The position numbers were made by a program, and so were the translations under genes. From NCBI GenBank assembly GCA_019914995.1, contig CM034136.1, positions 4,603,270 through 4,667,269 on the forward strand: 64,000 nucleotides of DNA. The letters are read 5' to 3'. Below the pieces are notes generated by a model. That model was given only the letters and a program-made list of their open reading frames with translations. It was not told where the DNA came from and made no database searches. The DNA is from Acanthochlamys bracteata (taxonomy: Eukaryota; Streptophyta; Magnoliopsida; Pandanales; Velloziaceae). The stretch's first letter is position 1; each line of letters begins with the position of its first letter. Below are positions 13,901-27,259 of the stretch, piece by piece.

Positions 13901-15902
13901 AACCTTCCGAATTTCACGGCTTCTCAGATCATGTAGCAGCCTGACAAATGGGGCAGAAGAGAGAAGTGCCTGCATAGTAGCATTAAGAAAGCACAAATTT
14001 CCAGGATTTATCAGACCACGAGGAAGTAGCTTCTTATCTGGATGTGTCTGTTCACTTGTCCTTAAAACAGTTGGCTGTCGAGCAACATCAGGAGATTCAA
14101 ACCCACTGCAGACGGATTCATCCTCCAAATCATTGCTGTCTGGGCTTTTCAAGAGCCCTGCAGTATGCTCCACTCCGTTACCAGATGTACGGATAGAGCT
14201 TAGATTTAAGCTCTGTATTCCATCGTCCACAACTTTACTGTTGGCATCCCCATTTGACAGGGGCTCTCGGATCTCTTGGACTGTAAGTTTGGATGACCCT
14301 CCATTCTTACATGGTCCATTGGTCTTGCTCATCTTCTGAACTTGAATGATTGGTGAACCAGAGTCGGCTTTTTTCAGTTCAGTTCCAAAATCTTTAGCTG
14401 AACTTAGTGCTTTGAAGTCCAAGGAGCCAAATTGCAATACTTTGCCACTAGAAGGATGGTCATTCCTTTCAGCTGGTTTGTTTAGAAATGACCTAGTTTC
14501 CTCCTCAGTGAACGAACCGAAGATTAAGACCTATTTTGAGAAAGTAGATCCAGCTATAAGTCAATAGAGAATGCAAAAAAGTAAAGGCAGAGTTTGAGCA
14601 AAACAAAAAGGATACTTTATATGTGGACAGGTATATGCTAGAAAGAAGCACGTTTTACAATCATCAAAATCAGGTGCCAAGAGGCAGCAAACTATAACCA
14701 AAATCAACTTAGAGGAAACCATGAAAGAACTTCAACTACAACAAGCTCACTAGTCTTACAAAATGAATCCAATGGAGCGAATTCAGGGAAAGAGGATAAA
14801 TTGCTTAATCAATGAAACAAATCAAAACAAAAAGTAACAGCAATTAAACGCAATTATCGAAAGAACATCCAATGTATATCTAGAGCTAGTTTAGCGTCAA
14901 TAACGGAGAGTATAGAAAGTACCAAATTCATTCGCAGACAAGAAACCACGGAGACTCAAGCTAAGCACTACATAACAAGATACATGACACAAGAGAGAGG
15001 AAAAAAAAAGCATCCTCGAAGTCCATCTGCAACTGTACCAATTGTAGAGACTTCAACAAAAATACGACAAATTAACATAGAAGTTAAAATTAAATGTCTA
15101 TATATTAAGTGCTGAATATTGCATCTTTTGCAGTTAACCAAAGGCAATATCTAAAAAACTGCACAATTGGAAGTCTCACTGTCATCAGAGAAGTGTTTCC
15201 CGCGAGTAGCTTTACTGAAGCACTTCGCTTAACACCTGCTTTAACTACACTTGGAGCCAGTAATTGCAAGAGTTGCTAAAGTCATCTTCTTCGTTTCTTT
15301 TATCACAAATTCACTTTAGAAAGAGCTAGATTAAACTAGACTGTACAACTACAGTAGCAAATCTTAGACCCAGTGCCAAACAGGTCCAAACAGAATTTAA
15401 GAGCTGTTCGTTGGCACCAGAAACAATAGAGATTGTGTTTTGTAAACAAATACAACCAAACTTTGATAATCCCAACCACAAGCTATCCTCAGAGGACATA
15501 AATTTCCTAATTCTGAAACAGATAAAGTTCTGTAGAACATCCCCATGTTCAAGTCTAATACCAGACCTTAAAAAAACAGATAGCATCTAACGTGAACTAT
15601 CTTTTTTCAAGAAACAAAAGAACAAAAAGGATCTTTTCCTAAAATACGAGCAAATAATGAAGATGAAAAACCTGAACTGTAAAACAAAACGACAGAAAAA
15701 GCCCAAGCTGCCTCGCCAAATTAAGAAAGATTGAAGCTTTAATAATTAAATCAAACCAAAACGGGCAAAAACAATAAATCAAACTTCAATTGCACAATGC
15801 TACCAAGAAATCCACCCAGAGAGAAAAATTGGAAAGGCAGAAAAAATAATAGGGTTTACGAGAATCAATTGAATTGGTGGTAGGTACCTCTTTGTTGCCC
15901 AT
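10965..15902 (-). CDS. UBP24: Ubiquitin-specific protease, UBP24-like
   Basis: This is a C19-family deubiquitinase, which cleaves ubiquitin from proteins. Seven exons join in frame: 15902-15888, 14530-13904, 13815-13628, 12650-12406, 12279-12137, 11873-11697 and 11153-10965. They give 527 residues, close to the Arabidopsis UBP24 length of about 550. The Cys box reads [19 protein letters not shown] (catalytic Cys). It is followed by [11 protein letters not shown], the stretch [20 protein letters not shown] typical of this subfamily, and the His box [20 protein letters not shown]. The roughly 190 residues before the Cys box are Ser/Asn-rich and probably disordered. The first coding exon holds only five codons (MGNKE) and is followed by a 1.36-kb intron. 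Arabidopsis UBP24 has been linked to abscisic acid responses. No motif is missing and the gene looks functional. Confidence 0.93.
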
Positions 15903-16317
15903 AGTTGAAACAAGGGCAAAAACCCAAAAGTAGAGATATTTCTTATTGCTGTTGTTGTTGTTCTAAGCAACTCGAAGAAGAGTTGAAGACATGGAAGCGG
16001 TTGCAAAGTTGGAAAGCGATCGAGTCCGGAGGCATGAATAGGTTGCCGGAAACTGGATGAAATCTCCGTATCCGCCGCCGCCGCCGAGCGAGAAAATCAT
16101 CAATAGCGAAATTGTGCGAAAAAGTTTAATTTTTTTTGTGTTAATTAATTGCAAACAACGACAGAAAGAGAGAAATTTAAAAAGATTGGATATTTTGTTT
16201 TGTTAGGAGAAAATTTTGTACGAGAGAGAGATCAGAGATGATGAGAAGACAAGAGTAAGGAAGGAGTTGCTGGGATTTTGCTGCTTGGCCGAAACAAAAG
16301 AGACGGTGACGGAGTGG

Positions 16318-16334
16318 CACGTGCGCATCACGTG
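16318..16334. promoter_or_regulatory. Pair of G-boxes upstream of UBP24
   Basis: Two CACGTG hexamers, at 16318-16323 and 16329-16334, start 11 bp apart, so they lie on nearly the same face of the helix. They are about 420 bp upstream of the UBP24 ATG. Paired ACGT-core sites of this kind are typical of abscisic acid or light response modules bound by bZIP or bHLH factors. That they act here is inference. Confidence 0.5.
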
Positions 16335-16339
16335 CAGAC

Positions 16340-19300
16340 TAATTCTCGTGTTAATTATATTTACATAGAGAATATGTTTTGGTTTATTCTCGTGTTAATT
16401 ATTTTTACATATTCTCAAAAATTGTAGCTGATCTTTATTCTCTAAGATCCGAATTTGTTAAGAATAAACAATTTTATCACGTTTTTACTAAAATCTGCTT
16501 CAGAAAAAATTTAGACTTTTCTTTTTAAAGGACGTGAATGTATTGATAGAAAAGGATTGCAAAAAGACAAAAACCATTCAACAGATTGATCAGAGATTAT
16601 TTGCAAGTGAATATTTTTTAATTCTATTAAAATTTTATATTATTACAAAATTAAAATATAAAAATATATAATACTATTTATTAAAACAATTGATGAAATT
16701 TTTTTTAACTATTTTTAAAATTTAAAGCATTTTAAATGAGAAAAAAGAACGGTTTACTGATGATTGATTGCTAAACCTGGCTATTGAGAATTTGGAAGGA
16801 AACGAAATACAAATTAATAAAGTGACAGAAGAAGGTAACTTCTACTGAAACACTAATATATCATATATATGAATTTATCAATTTGATATCTTTCAATTTT
16901 CTTAGTTACAAGCTTTGTATTGTAAGTCCATATAAAATTATTTCCCATATTCGAGAAAATTATATCCCCGGTAAACAATATCCGAGCGTTGAGGATTGAG
17001 ATAGTTGCTTGCTCACCTGTCTCTTTTGCAGCCTGTACATTTCAGCGATCTGTAGAAATAATTCATTAGTTTCTAACATTCGGTTTATGTTGCGGAAAAG
17101 CCACGCTATAATGAGGAGAAAGAAGCAAATGATGGGAAAGAAGGCATCACAGGTGAAGAAAGAAATTAAGCAGAAAGTTACTACAGTTCCTAGAGTCTGA
17201 AACCAGCCTGAAGAGGAGCTTAGAACTTTGTACATAAACAATCAGAAAGGAAAACTAAAAAGGCATTACTTACTTTTGTTCTCTGATGCTCGAAGCTTCT
17301 CAGAATTGATTGAAATCTTTGTCAAATGCTCTCTTCCCTAGCTTGCCAAAGTGAGGCCATGCACATGAGGAAACAGTTGATTCCTAGATCATAAAGTATT
17401 CTGGAGCTATACAGCATCTACATCCATATTCTTGTTAAATCAAATGTTCTGCATATTTTCTTAGTAATCAAAGAGATACGCTTTCGTTTCATGGATAAGC
17501 ATACTTGGCTATGCTCCTCCAGATAAGTTGTTTATCGCATGACTTAGAACACCACCCAACTGCAACCATCTAGAGCAGTTTCCAGAATGAAGTAACAATC
17601 TCCAGCTCTTCGTGCCTTAACAAGAAAAAAGTGTGAGCATCCAGTTAAGCACAAACGTGTGAAACTCATAATTTTCTCAATGTGTAGTTAAGCATATAAC
17701 GCTGCGAATGTCAACGTTATTGACGCATTGTAATTCACATGTATTATTTCTGAGTGAGAAAAAATAAACCATTCTTTCTCCTAATAATTCCATAGAAGCA
17801 CAGACTGTAAGTCACTCTTCTCTATTTGGTTGTCAAGCTTCTAATGTATGACAAATCTGAAGTATTCTCAATGACTTCAACAAAGTAGAGAGAAAGAACA
17901 AATCAACCAGTCTCAAAGCAACTTCAATAAAGAACAAAACAACCTTTGATTCCCTCTATTGTAACCTGTTCCAGTGTGTTCTAGTTCTTATCATCCTAAA
18001 TCTATTCAAGTGTCACAATGTCGAATTAATTTATAAGTTTCTTCATTTAGTCAAGGAAGCCAGCCATTATCAATTACAGTTGCAGGAAGAAGAGTGTGGA
18101 GTCTGCCATAAAGAACACAAACGGTTAAGAAGTTCAAATTTCCAAGAAAAATTAATTCCAAAGAAACTATGTCAAAAGTCTAGGTGCTATGAAACCTTTG
18201 TTCACAAGCATATATGGTTTTGCTGCGAGTTCTATTTCTGTAGAAAAGGCTCTATTGGTCTAGTTAAATTCTTTGTTTTTTTTATTATTATATAAAGTGC
18301 CCATGCATAGTTACAAAGTGTCTTGAGTTATCAACTTATAAGCATCAATGGACCCCATAATCATGCCAGCATCATGTCCATTTGGATCAATCCATACATG
18401 AGCCTTCTGTACTCCGATCAGATTGATTTTGAAATTAAATCCTCTCCATGACTTGAAGATGCGCTATAATGCAAATATGTCAGCTTAATCTGCTTTAATT
18501 TTGTAGCGTACTCTCCACTAAATAGAATTGGGTGCAAACACCCCCAGGACAAATACATAACAGAAGGTAAATTCATATCACCACATATTTTTTTCCATAT
18601 TTGAGCACCATGTGGCCTAACTCCGCTAATTGTCCTCATTCATCATCTAACCAAAAACAACTCTTCCGCAGATACTTGTCCTTATTAGGAATGAACATAG
18701 ATCTGGTCTGCTTAGTGCATGGTTATAGCCTTAGCAATGCCTTCTGCTACCTACCCACAATGAGGTATCATCTCTAGTGGTACTTGAAGAAATAATATTC
18801 AAAGGCAAAACAGCAATTAATAATCCTGCCAAATGAGATATGGTTGCTGTGAGTCAAATTAAAGGACAGAGCGAATATTTGTTGCTTACTTGAATGGGAC
18901 TCTCATCAGTACTGACAATAATTATGATCAATATATAAGCAAACACTACTTTTTATGAAAACAAAGTAATCAGAGTAGAAGCATACCAGTTTCCAATACA
19001 TAAATGCAATTCAGGTTGGATGTTTAGTAGAAGATTTGCCATAGTAGAAGACTACAATTACAATCATAATCAAATAAGAAAACTGACCTGTATTCTAAAA
19101 CTGATTTTCTCTGAACATGATGAAGCTATGCTCCGCTTTAGCATTAAGAAACAAAGAAGAACCCAGAGGCCCAACGCTTCCCCTACTTCACAGCCAGTTT
19201 GCACATTTATTTCCATGTGATTGGTACACTAAGCATTTCATGCTTTCAAAAGTTAAACAGTTATGATCAGCAAAGTCGCACTGTATGAGGTAATATGTTG

Positions 19301-20035
19301 TGCTGCTAGCACAAGTTGTTTCCCAATTTCTATCTACTTGCATCAAGAACCTTCCTAGGAAATGGCTCCCTGAGATGAGTTGGAACATCTGACAGCAGAT
19401 ACCTCGTAGTAATCTATCATGTTCTTCAGGTTTACCTACCTCAAATCTCTTTTTCCAAGAGCTATTCGTACAAAGCACCTTAAGACAATATGCAACCTTA
19501 GCAATTAATATCCTGAACAAGAAAATGAACACCATGTCACCATCCAATGAACTTTAATTAAAGTATTATTTCATGCAAATTACAGAGATTCTAGAATTTC
19601 AAAGAATATGAGTTTGCAACTTTTAAGAGATAACTGCTTGCTAACCTGTTCATAATGTAGAAGCAGCATTGATAACATTCCAATTCCTCAGAAGCCCGAC
19701 TAGTCCATCTGCTAGATGGCAGACTTAAGAGATTAAATAAAATTGAAATGAGTAATTCTTGCTTCCCCAGACAAGGGCTATTGCTAGATGTAATGACCCA
19801 TTTGCAGAATCAACCACCTTTGGCGTGTCAAGGAAATTGCAAACAGGCTATACTTGATACCACCAATAGCATGAGTTTTGCATACTCGAGCAATTAAATA
19901 CATGGCAAAATCAAAATGTGCAACTTGCTCCCATAATTCAGAAGGTATATCTGTGAATTGATGACGAGAACGAAAATTTATAAACATAGTTCAAATTACG
20001 TGTGCCAAAACCCGATATAGATGGAACAGTAACTA
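16340..20035 (-). other. Region downstream of the PPR gene, possible UTR exons and one small membrane-protein-like frame
   Basis: No protein family is recognised in these 3.7 kb. On the minus strand a 93-codon frame (17241-16960) encodes a hydrophobic stretch of about 35 residues (within WFQTLGTVVTFCLISFFTCD to LLIIAWLF), then a polar tail ending LQKRQ. A good splice donor follows that tail (CAG|GTGAGC, near 17,013). Hydrophobic frames arise easily in AT-rich DNA. However, the donor, together with other splice-like sites in the region, fits either a spliced 3' UTR of the PPR gene or a small unknown gene. I cannot tell which. Confidence 0.3.
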
Positions 20036-20039
20036 CCTT

Positions 20040-22216
20040 TCATGTTTCTCTTAAATCAACAATCTGTAATGTGGGAGGTTTCCATTTTGATTCCAACCCC
20101 CAAAATTTTAAGCCAGATATTACCAAAGCAGCAGTCATCTTCTTCAAATGTTCATTCAGCAGTTGTCCATAAACAATGAACTTAGAATCTGAAAGTAGTT
20201 TGCGCTCATTCATGGTCGCAAATACCTTCCTCACCTCAGTCGAGCTTGCATACTTGCAGAAGCCATGAATGACAGCACAGTATATGATATCTTCTAGAGT
20301 ATAATCTTGTTCTACCATCTCATCTAGCACTTTGATCACTTTCTCTGGCTTCTTGGACTTACAAGCATTTAGAATAGTCAGTGAGTACTTGAACTCCATG
20401 GGCGCACTTGGGATATTACCTAGACAATCTTTCACCAGCGTAAGAGCTCCGTTGATCTCCCCAATCTTGCAGAGATGACTAACAAGTGAGCAGTAGGCTG
20501 CAGCAGTGGGAAACCAAGACATTTCCTTGATCTTATTGTAGCAAGAGCATGCTTGTATAATATCCCCATGATCTGCATAGCAAGAAATCATATAATTATA
20601 TGTTTTGCAGTCAGGCTTACAATCTTTCAACCCCTTCAATTCTTCAAATAACCAAATTGCACGCTTTATTTCCTTCATCTTATAAAGAGCTTCAATCAGA
20701 ATGTTATAGATATCAATACAGTAATATCCTTTTCTTTTCAGCACTCAAAAACTTCTAAAGCTTTCAGCTCCCTCTCGCTCTTACCTAAAAAGAATGTGAA
20801 AAACATGGAGAGATGATCATTGACCTGCAAATTCAGTTCACCTATCTTCTCGACCAACTGGAAAAACCTGTCCATTGCTTCTGCCTCAATATATGCAGCC
20901 AGCATTGGTGTTACAGTCGCAAATCCAGGAAGAAGCCCTTCATTAACTACTAATTGTAGTAGGTTGTAAGCCTGATCCACCCTGCTGTTGGCACAGAGCC
21001 CTCCAATCAACGAATCATAAATCCCAAGATCCACCCTGTAGCCATCTGCCACCATTTCTTTCAACAACTCACATCCGTTGTCAACCTTCCCATCAGCAAC
21101 AAAACCATCAACAAGGGACTTATACACGGCATGATCAATCACAAAACCCCTCTTCTTCATCTCCTCAAAAAGTTCATGTCCTTTCTCCACTCTGCCTTGC
21201 TCACAAAGGCCAGATATCATAGTCGAATAGGCCATGACATCTGCCTCCACTTTATCCCTCCTCATTTCTTCCCACACTCTCAAACATCCGTCGACATTCT
21301 TCTCTGCTGCCAAAACTTTTAACATAGCCGTATAAGCAAAAACATCCGGTCGGCAGAGCTCTCCCCTCATCTTCTCCAACAATTCAACAACTTTGTCAGT
21401 TCTGCCAGCCTTACATAATCCCTTAGCCAAAATCGTATACGTGATTGCCTCCAGCTTGAGTCCATCAGATTCAATATCTGTGTAAACAGAGAGTGCTAGA
21501 TCAAGATGTCCAGTGCGAACAAGCCCATCAAGTATCCGGTTAAACAAAAATATCCTAGGTATAATCCCAAATTTTGATCTCATCTTCTTATAAACATGAT
21601 ATATCCTAAGACCACGGCCTGCATCAGCGTGCATTCTAACAAGAATCTCAAGTTGTTTCTCAGACGGTTGTCGACCTTGAGCATTCATCAATTCTGGAAT
21701 CTGATCAACAGCCCGAGGAAGGTGGGAGTCGTTAAGCGCATACGCAAGAGCATTGTAGGAAGCAAAGGTGTGATGAAAACCTTTCTGCTTTGAAGCCCAG
21801 TTAAAGAGGCGAGTAGAGAGTGAAGGGTGAAGAAGTGGGCGAGATCGAAGGATCTCAGTTAATAGATACGGAGTTATACGACGGAGCTTGGAGAGATCAG
21901 AGATAACTTCAGGGCACCACCGGCCATGACGGCGGAAGGAATCGAGAACAAATCGAGCGAGAGGAGAAAGACGGCGAGCAGCTTCGGATATTGGCGGAGG
22001 AAGAGAAGGCTTTTGCGGCTGTGATGGGTCCCAGTTGAAGAAGCTGACGTCATATGGCGGCGGCGGAGGGGAGATTGGTTTGGGAATTGACCGACGGTTT
22101 GTCAAAGGACCGCCGTGCACAATAGGACGGTTGGATGAAGTAGGAGAGCGGTGGCCATGGTAGATGTAAGGTTTCCCCCTCGGCGGCTGTACGCCGGCGG
22201 ACGACGGCGGTGGCAT
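20040..22216 (-). CDS. P-class pentatricopeptide repeat protein, EMB3131-like, with an apparent frameshift
   Basis: PPR proteins bind organelle RNA through arrays of 35-residue helical repeats. The first frame (22216-20738, 492 aa) begins MPPPSSAGVQPPRGKPYIYH and has a Pro-rich head. About nine repeats follow, with typical endings such as AYTAMLKVLAAEKNVDGCLR and AYSTMISGLCEQGRVEKGHE. The frame stops inside a repeat (KALEVFEC, stop). The next frame continues at once as LKRKGYYCIDIYNILIEALY and runs to the stop at 20040, adding about 230 residues with further repeats. The joined pattern resembles the intronless Arabidopsis gene At4g20740 (EMB3131) in length and layout, from memory. The break sits in GAGTGCTGAAAAG near 20,744, where one G seems to be missing (GAG GTG CTG expected). 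It could be a sequencing error, a recent mutation or a pseudogene. The head suggests a plastid or mitochondrial target (inference). Confidence 0.85.
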
Positions 22217-22259
22217 ATCTGAAGAAACGAACTACTAGAATGAGCGAATCCAGCACCAG

Positions 22260-23900
22260 TATTTAGCGCGTTCACTTTCTCAGGGGTTTTTTTCCCCCAA
22301 TTTTTATATTTATCAGATCTTTCATTTCATTATTTCACATAGAAGATAATTTACGAATATTAAGCAAAGTTGGTTATTTATTTACTAAATTTGCATAGTA
22401 AAATATTATTTTAATCATATAGAATTTACTTAATTATGTCAGAATTTAACTTCAAAATTTTTAGTGGACTTAGATTACATAATTCGGTTTTTCGAAATAC
22501 ACTTTATACTAATTAAAACACGCAATGCATATCTTTTTTTTTAAAATTATGAATCCTAATTCTAAACCTTAGAGAAAAAAAAAATTAACTCAAGTCTCCC
22601 ATCAAGCATAACAATTATATTAGAAAGATCAAATTTGCACTTAAAGTCTTTTGAATTCTTTGTTCAGTTTTGAAAGTATTTTATAAAAATTACTCTTTTT
22701 AAATAAAAAATATTTTTATTCTATTTTAAAATATAAGCTTATTTTTTATTTAAAATAATAATAAAAATAAATAATAATAAGATTTTATAACGTAAAAATT
22801 TTTAATATTTTTAATATTTTTAAATTTAAACTAAATTTTGTATATTGTAAAAAATTTACTAAAAATATGATGTTGAAAAATTAACAAATATTTTTCTGAA
22901 ATGCACTACCAAATATTTTGTGGAGTTTTCTTCTTGATAAGCCTTATTTACTATTTATGTAAGTGACAAAAAATAAATTATGAATTAATTTTTTAAACAT
23001 AATAAATAAAAATGAGTTCATTATTAAAAATAAGATTAAAAATTAAATTTTTTAGTTAGAGTACGATTACTAAAAGTAGAGTTTGAAAATGAGTTACTAA
23101 AAAGAAATTTCTAATAAAAATTAAATCCAGGAATTCGCTGGATAATAAGTTTTTTTTTTTGAAAATTTTATTAGTAAAAAAAAGTAAACATGCACTAACC
23201 TACATATCCTGTAAAGATATTAGATTGTTTATCTTTTTGGAACATTTTTTGTAATTCCTTTCTATTCCTTATGTTCGAGCTTGTATTAATAAATTGAAAA
23301 AGCCAATATATTTTATTACTTGTATCAAATTAATTCTTTAATCAAATTGTTATATATAATTATATAATTCTTTGAAACCTAAAAATATTCTCTCTATTTT
23401 TCTATATATTTTAGTAAATTTTCTTAGTTTTTCATCTTCCTTACAATTTAGATTAGTGACTTTTTTATTTTACGAACCAAAAAAAAAAAACAATGGCTTT
23501 TGATTGTACTAAATCTTAAACACGAAATTATTTTTGTTTCATATTTTTTATTATATTGTTTTCCAACTAAGATACATACATTATGAATTTAATGAAATTA
23601 GATTTTAAAAATATTTAGAAGTGTTTATAAAATAAATATTTCAAATAAAAATATTATTTCTATCGTATTTTAAAAATAAGTTTTTTAGTTAAAAATAATA
23701 ATAAATAATAATAAAATTTTATGATATAAAAATTTATTATTTTCTAAATTTCATATATTATAAAATATTTCTTCAAAAGTATTTTATAAGCAACTTAAAA
23801 TAGTGCCTTAAAATTATCCTTCAATACAATTACTGTATTAATAGTGGGTTTTTTTTTACGTGATAACTATAGTACCTCCATAGATTACTCTTCAGCTTTT
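22260..23900. other. AT-rich spacer
   Basis: This stretch between the PPR gene and the PIF/Harbinger transposon is dominated by A and T runs and has no open frame of note. The short segment just upstream of 22,216 would hold the PPR promoter. I see nothing else in it. Confidence 0.6.
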
Positions 23901-26037
23901 AGAATGTATTTGGTAATGTGTTTGCAGAAATTTTTGTTCCCCAAACGCACTACACAGTGAAAACAGCGTTTGGTTGAGTGCGTTTCAAACGCAGCTTACC
24001 TGAAACACTACTTTTCACCAGTGTAAAGAAACGCTACTCTATCGAAGTAAACGACAAATTTAATCTCAGCTCATATTTATGAAATGCCAACTTATAACTA
24101 TTGCCATGAGAAACCATAACTTGCACTCTTTTCTCCCATTCGCGACGTATAGATCCCTCTTTTTCTTTGTTCGTCTCTAGATCGTTTGCCCTCTTACTCG
24201 CAGACGATTTCAATTCGAACTCTAGCCCGTACCGATTCAATCTTAATCACCTCTCTCGGCTGGCGCAGCATTGGAACTTCCGATTTTATTTTTTAAGGTT
24301 TCGGATTTCAAGCTGTGTTTTATTTTTTAGGTTCATTTTTTGTTATTTTGTAGAGTTTATTTTTTCTTATCAATATGTGTTCTATGGATTGAAACTGCAA
24401 GTATCCATCTCAGATTAATTTCTGTTTTGAGTTACGAAATTCGTGTTTCTTTTTTCTGTTTGAGTTATGATTTCTGTTTTTTGTGTTTCAAGATTGGGGC
24501 ATTCGTGTTTCTGTTATTGAGGAGAAGCTTGTGTGTCAATATCAGATTCATGTTTAATTATTTTTACAGCATTTTGTTTCTTTAACATCAAGTTTCTGAT
24601 AGATTGGGAATTTATGTTTTTTCATTTTTCGTGAATAGCTCTTGAATCATCTTGTAACTCACCGAGAAGTTTCTTGAGCGCAAATCTCTCCCATTCGCGG
24701 TGTGTAGATCTCATCGAGAGGAGGCCGACATTACTAGCTTGTTTGATGTAAGATTTTTTCTTACGGTATTATCTTCTTTATTTGTACTTTTTTGTTTATT
24801 TTTGCTGCTGAATGAATTTGAGTGGTGTGTAGATCTGTGTGGATTTGTAAGAGTTAATGGTGGGTCTGGATGGATTTGAAAATATTTTTGTTAAAAGTAT
24901 AGATTTTTTACCCATTTTCGTTTATTTCTTGATCTTTGTTATTGTTTTTTGGTTATTAGTATTATTTTGTAGTTGTTTGAACTAGATTTGCTCTAGCTCT
25001 CTGTAGAAACAACACTGTTCTTCTTCGCTGAGGCCTAGATTTGTTAATTGTTGTTGTGTTGTTTAGTTCGTTTAATATTTTCGAAACAACACTGCAAGCA
25101 CCACACTGTTCCGCCTTTGATTTTTGTTTAGATAAGATAATAAATTACTTTTCTAGTGTTACACTTGTAATCAATAGTTATGAGTATCAACTATAGCAAT
25201 CAATTAATCAATTTATAAGTGTCGTACGTATATAATTTTTGTAAGTATATTTGTGTTTTTGTGTTTATGATGCCGTTGTTTTTGAATTCTACTTTTGGGA
25301 GACTTCTGTGCTAGTTATTTGCGTAAGGTTTTATGTCACTGGGCACAATTAAATCTCATCTTATTACTAGAGATTACTAAAAAATATATTCTTCATATTA
25401 ATGTTTATGTTATCAACAATATCTCATGTTCTCATTAAGCAAAAGGGAGATGAAATCATGAAAGTGTGAACTCTTGAAATCTAATTAGTAATGATCATTA
25501 TTTTCTTCTTGCTGTGAATGAAGTGAAAGCTCTCGATAGATGCATTATTTTTTGTTTAATGATATTTTGTAATAGTTTCTGTTTAATGATTTAATGACTA
25601 CTCAAGTCTAATGAGAATGTAAAAGTTTGTATGTTTGTGCCTGAAAATTTTTTGTTTAATCCTTTGAGAACATATTGTTTAAAAAAAATGCAAAACAGAT
25701 GCAATTTCTACTTTTGTTTTTAGTAAAAATTGCTACTTCTGTTTCAGTTGTCAAGATGATTTGATTTAATTGTTTGAAAATAATTGATGATATTTTTTCG
25801 ATTTGATGATAGAATTAATTTTTTCTCTAAGCTTGAAAATTATTTTTCTGAAATTATGATTTAATGAATATTGTGCTTAAATGTTATACGTAGATAAATA
25901 GCATAGCATAATTATGGTGAAAGAGTTTGTGTGCTTCATGGATAAATAGTTAAATATAAGTCTAACTGAGTATTAGAATTGTTGTAATTATTGTCGCGGT
26001 AGTTTAGTTATAAGTATTTGAGAGATAAGACTTTTGG

Positions 26038-26907
26038 TTGAATATACGTATAGATGCCTACGCCAAAGATAAGCGTCGTAATGAAGTTGCGCATTGGTTA
26101 GAGAGTTATTGTAGGAAATCTGTTGAACTTTTTGAAACAGAGATACGGAAAGATAATAAGCCCACAATTGAATTTAATGAATACTTTAGAGTAACGTATG
26201 ATAAACAACAATTGAAAAACTATTAGAATAATATGAAAAATGACTAAAAGCTATATAAGAAGTTAGTCTTCGGTGAGTCAAGTTTGGGATGGGATGCTGC
26301 AAACAATACGATCATTACTAATGATGAGCAGTGAAATGCGAAGATTAATGTAAATTAGCTGCTAGTTACTTATAAACTGTGTTTATTATGTTTTCTAATG
26401 TTAGTTTTTTGCTAATCTTTTGTTATTTGAATAGGTTGACTACAAGTTAAAGAAGTTTAAAGGTAAGAATTTATCTTTAATTCATGATCAGTATGGTCGT
26501 CTATTTGATGACAGTATTGCGTCGGGTCGTAGAGTAAGGTCAGCAGCTTCAGTTGGAAGAGATGTCGCAGTTGAAGGTACTCCTAACCAAGAAGACAGTT
26601 ATAATAGTGATGATGTTTTTGGTGATCAACTGCCACCAGTTATTGCTAATGAGCAAGATTTGTTTCCTTCGAGCTTAATGCCTGTTTTCAAAGAGCAAAA
26701 AGAATACGATCTGTGCACGAAAGTTTGGATACACTTGTGGATATCATAAGTTCAAACAATCGAACAACGTCTACGGGAGCGGAGGGAGGACCTCCAAATA
26801 ATCATCAGAAGTGCATGCGTATACTCAATCAGATAGCTGAAAAATGGAATCAAACCGTGCATAAGATTCTGGAGCTACTCCACAAATCTTCTAACAAAAC
26901 AAACTAA
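26038..26907 (+). pseudogene. Myb/SANT-like protein of the PIF/Harbinger element, broken
   Basis: Plant PIF elements need a Myb-like partner that helps the transposase enter the nucleus and bind the ends. Here DAYAKDKRRNEVAHWLESYC and KPTIEFNEYFRVTYDKQQLK are followed by LYKKLVFGESSLGWDAANN, the typical Myb/SANT-like DNA-binding block. Three positions where this family has Trp are stop codons: TAG at 26224, TAA at about 26248 and TGA near 26332. After an apparent intron (acceptor AATAG|GTTGAC near 26,433) the reading continues with DYKLKKFKGKNLSLIHDQYG, followed by an acidic linker and a C-terminal block (HQKCMRILNQIAEKWNQTVH) in another frame. It is clearly non-functional. Confidence 0.75.
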
Positions 26908-27259
26908 TCATCATACTTTTTTAGATTAGCCAAATGATGGAAATCGTTTGGCGTGGTTAGAGTTTAATTATGAAAAGTATTTGAGAAAAAATATCGACTT
27001 TTTATGTTATTTGAATTGTCATAAATTGAGGAATTTAATCCTGAAGTATCTTTATATTTGTTTAGCTGATATTATACTAATTATTTGTTTTCTCGCCTTA
27101 ATGAACTGATATTTTATGTTTGTATTATTGAATTAAAAATTATGATTTTAATAATATTATTTAAACAAGTGTTTATTTAATTTATAGAATTTTTGTGGTA
27201 ATGCATATACTTGTTTTGTGATTGTTTCTCAATACTAATTGCTGTATTGTATTTGTGTA

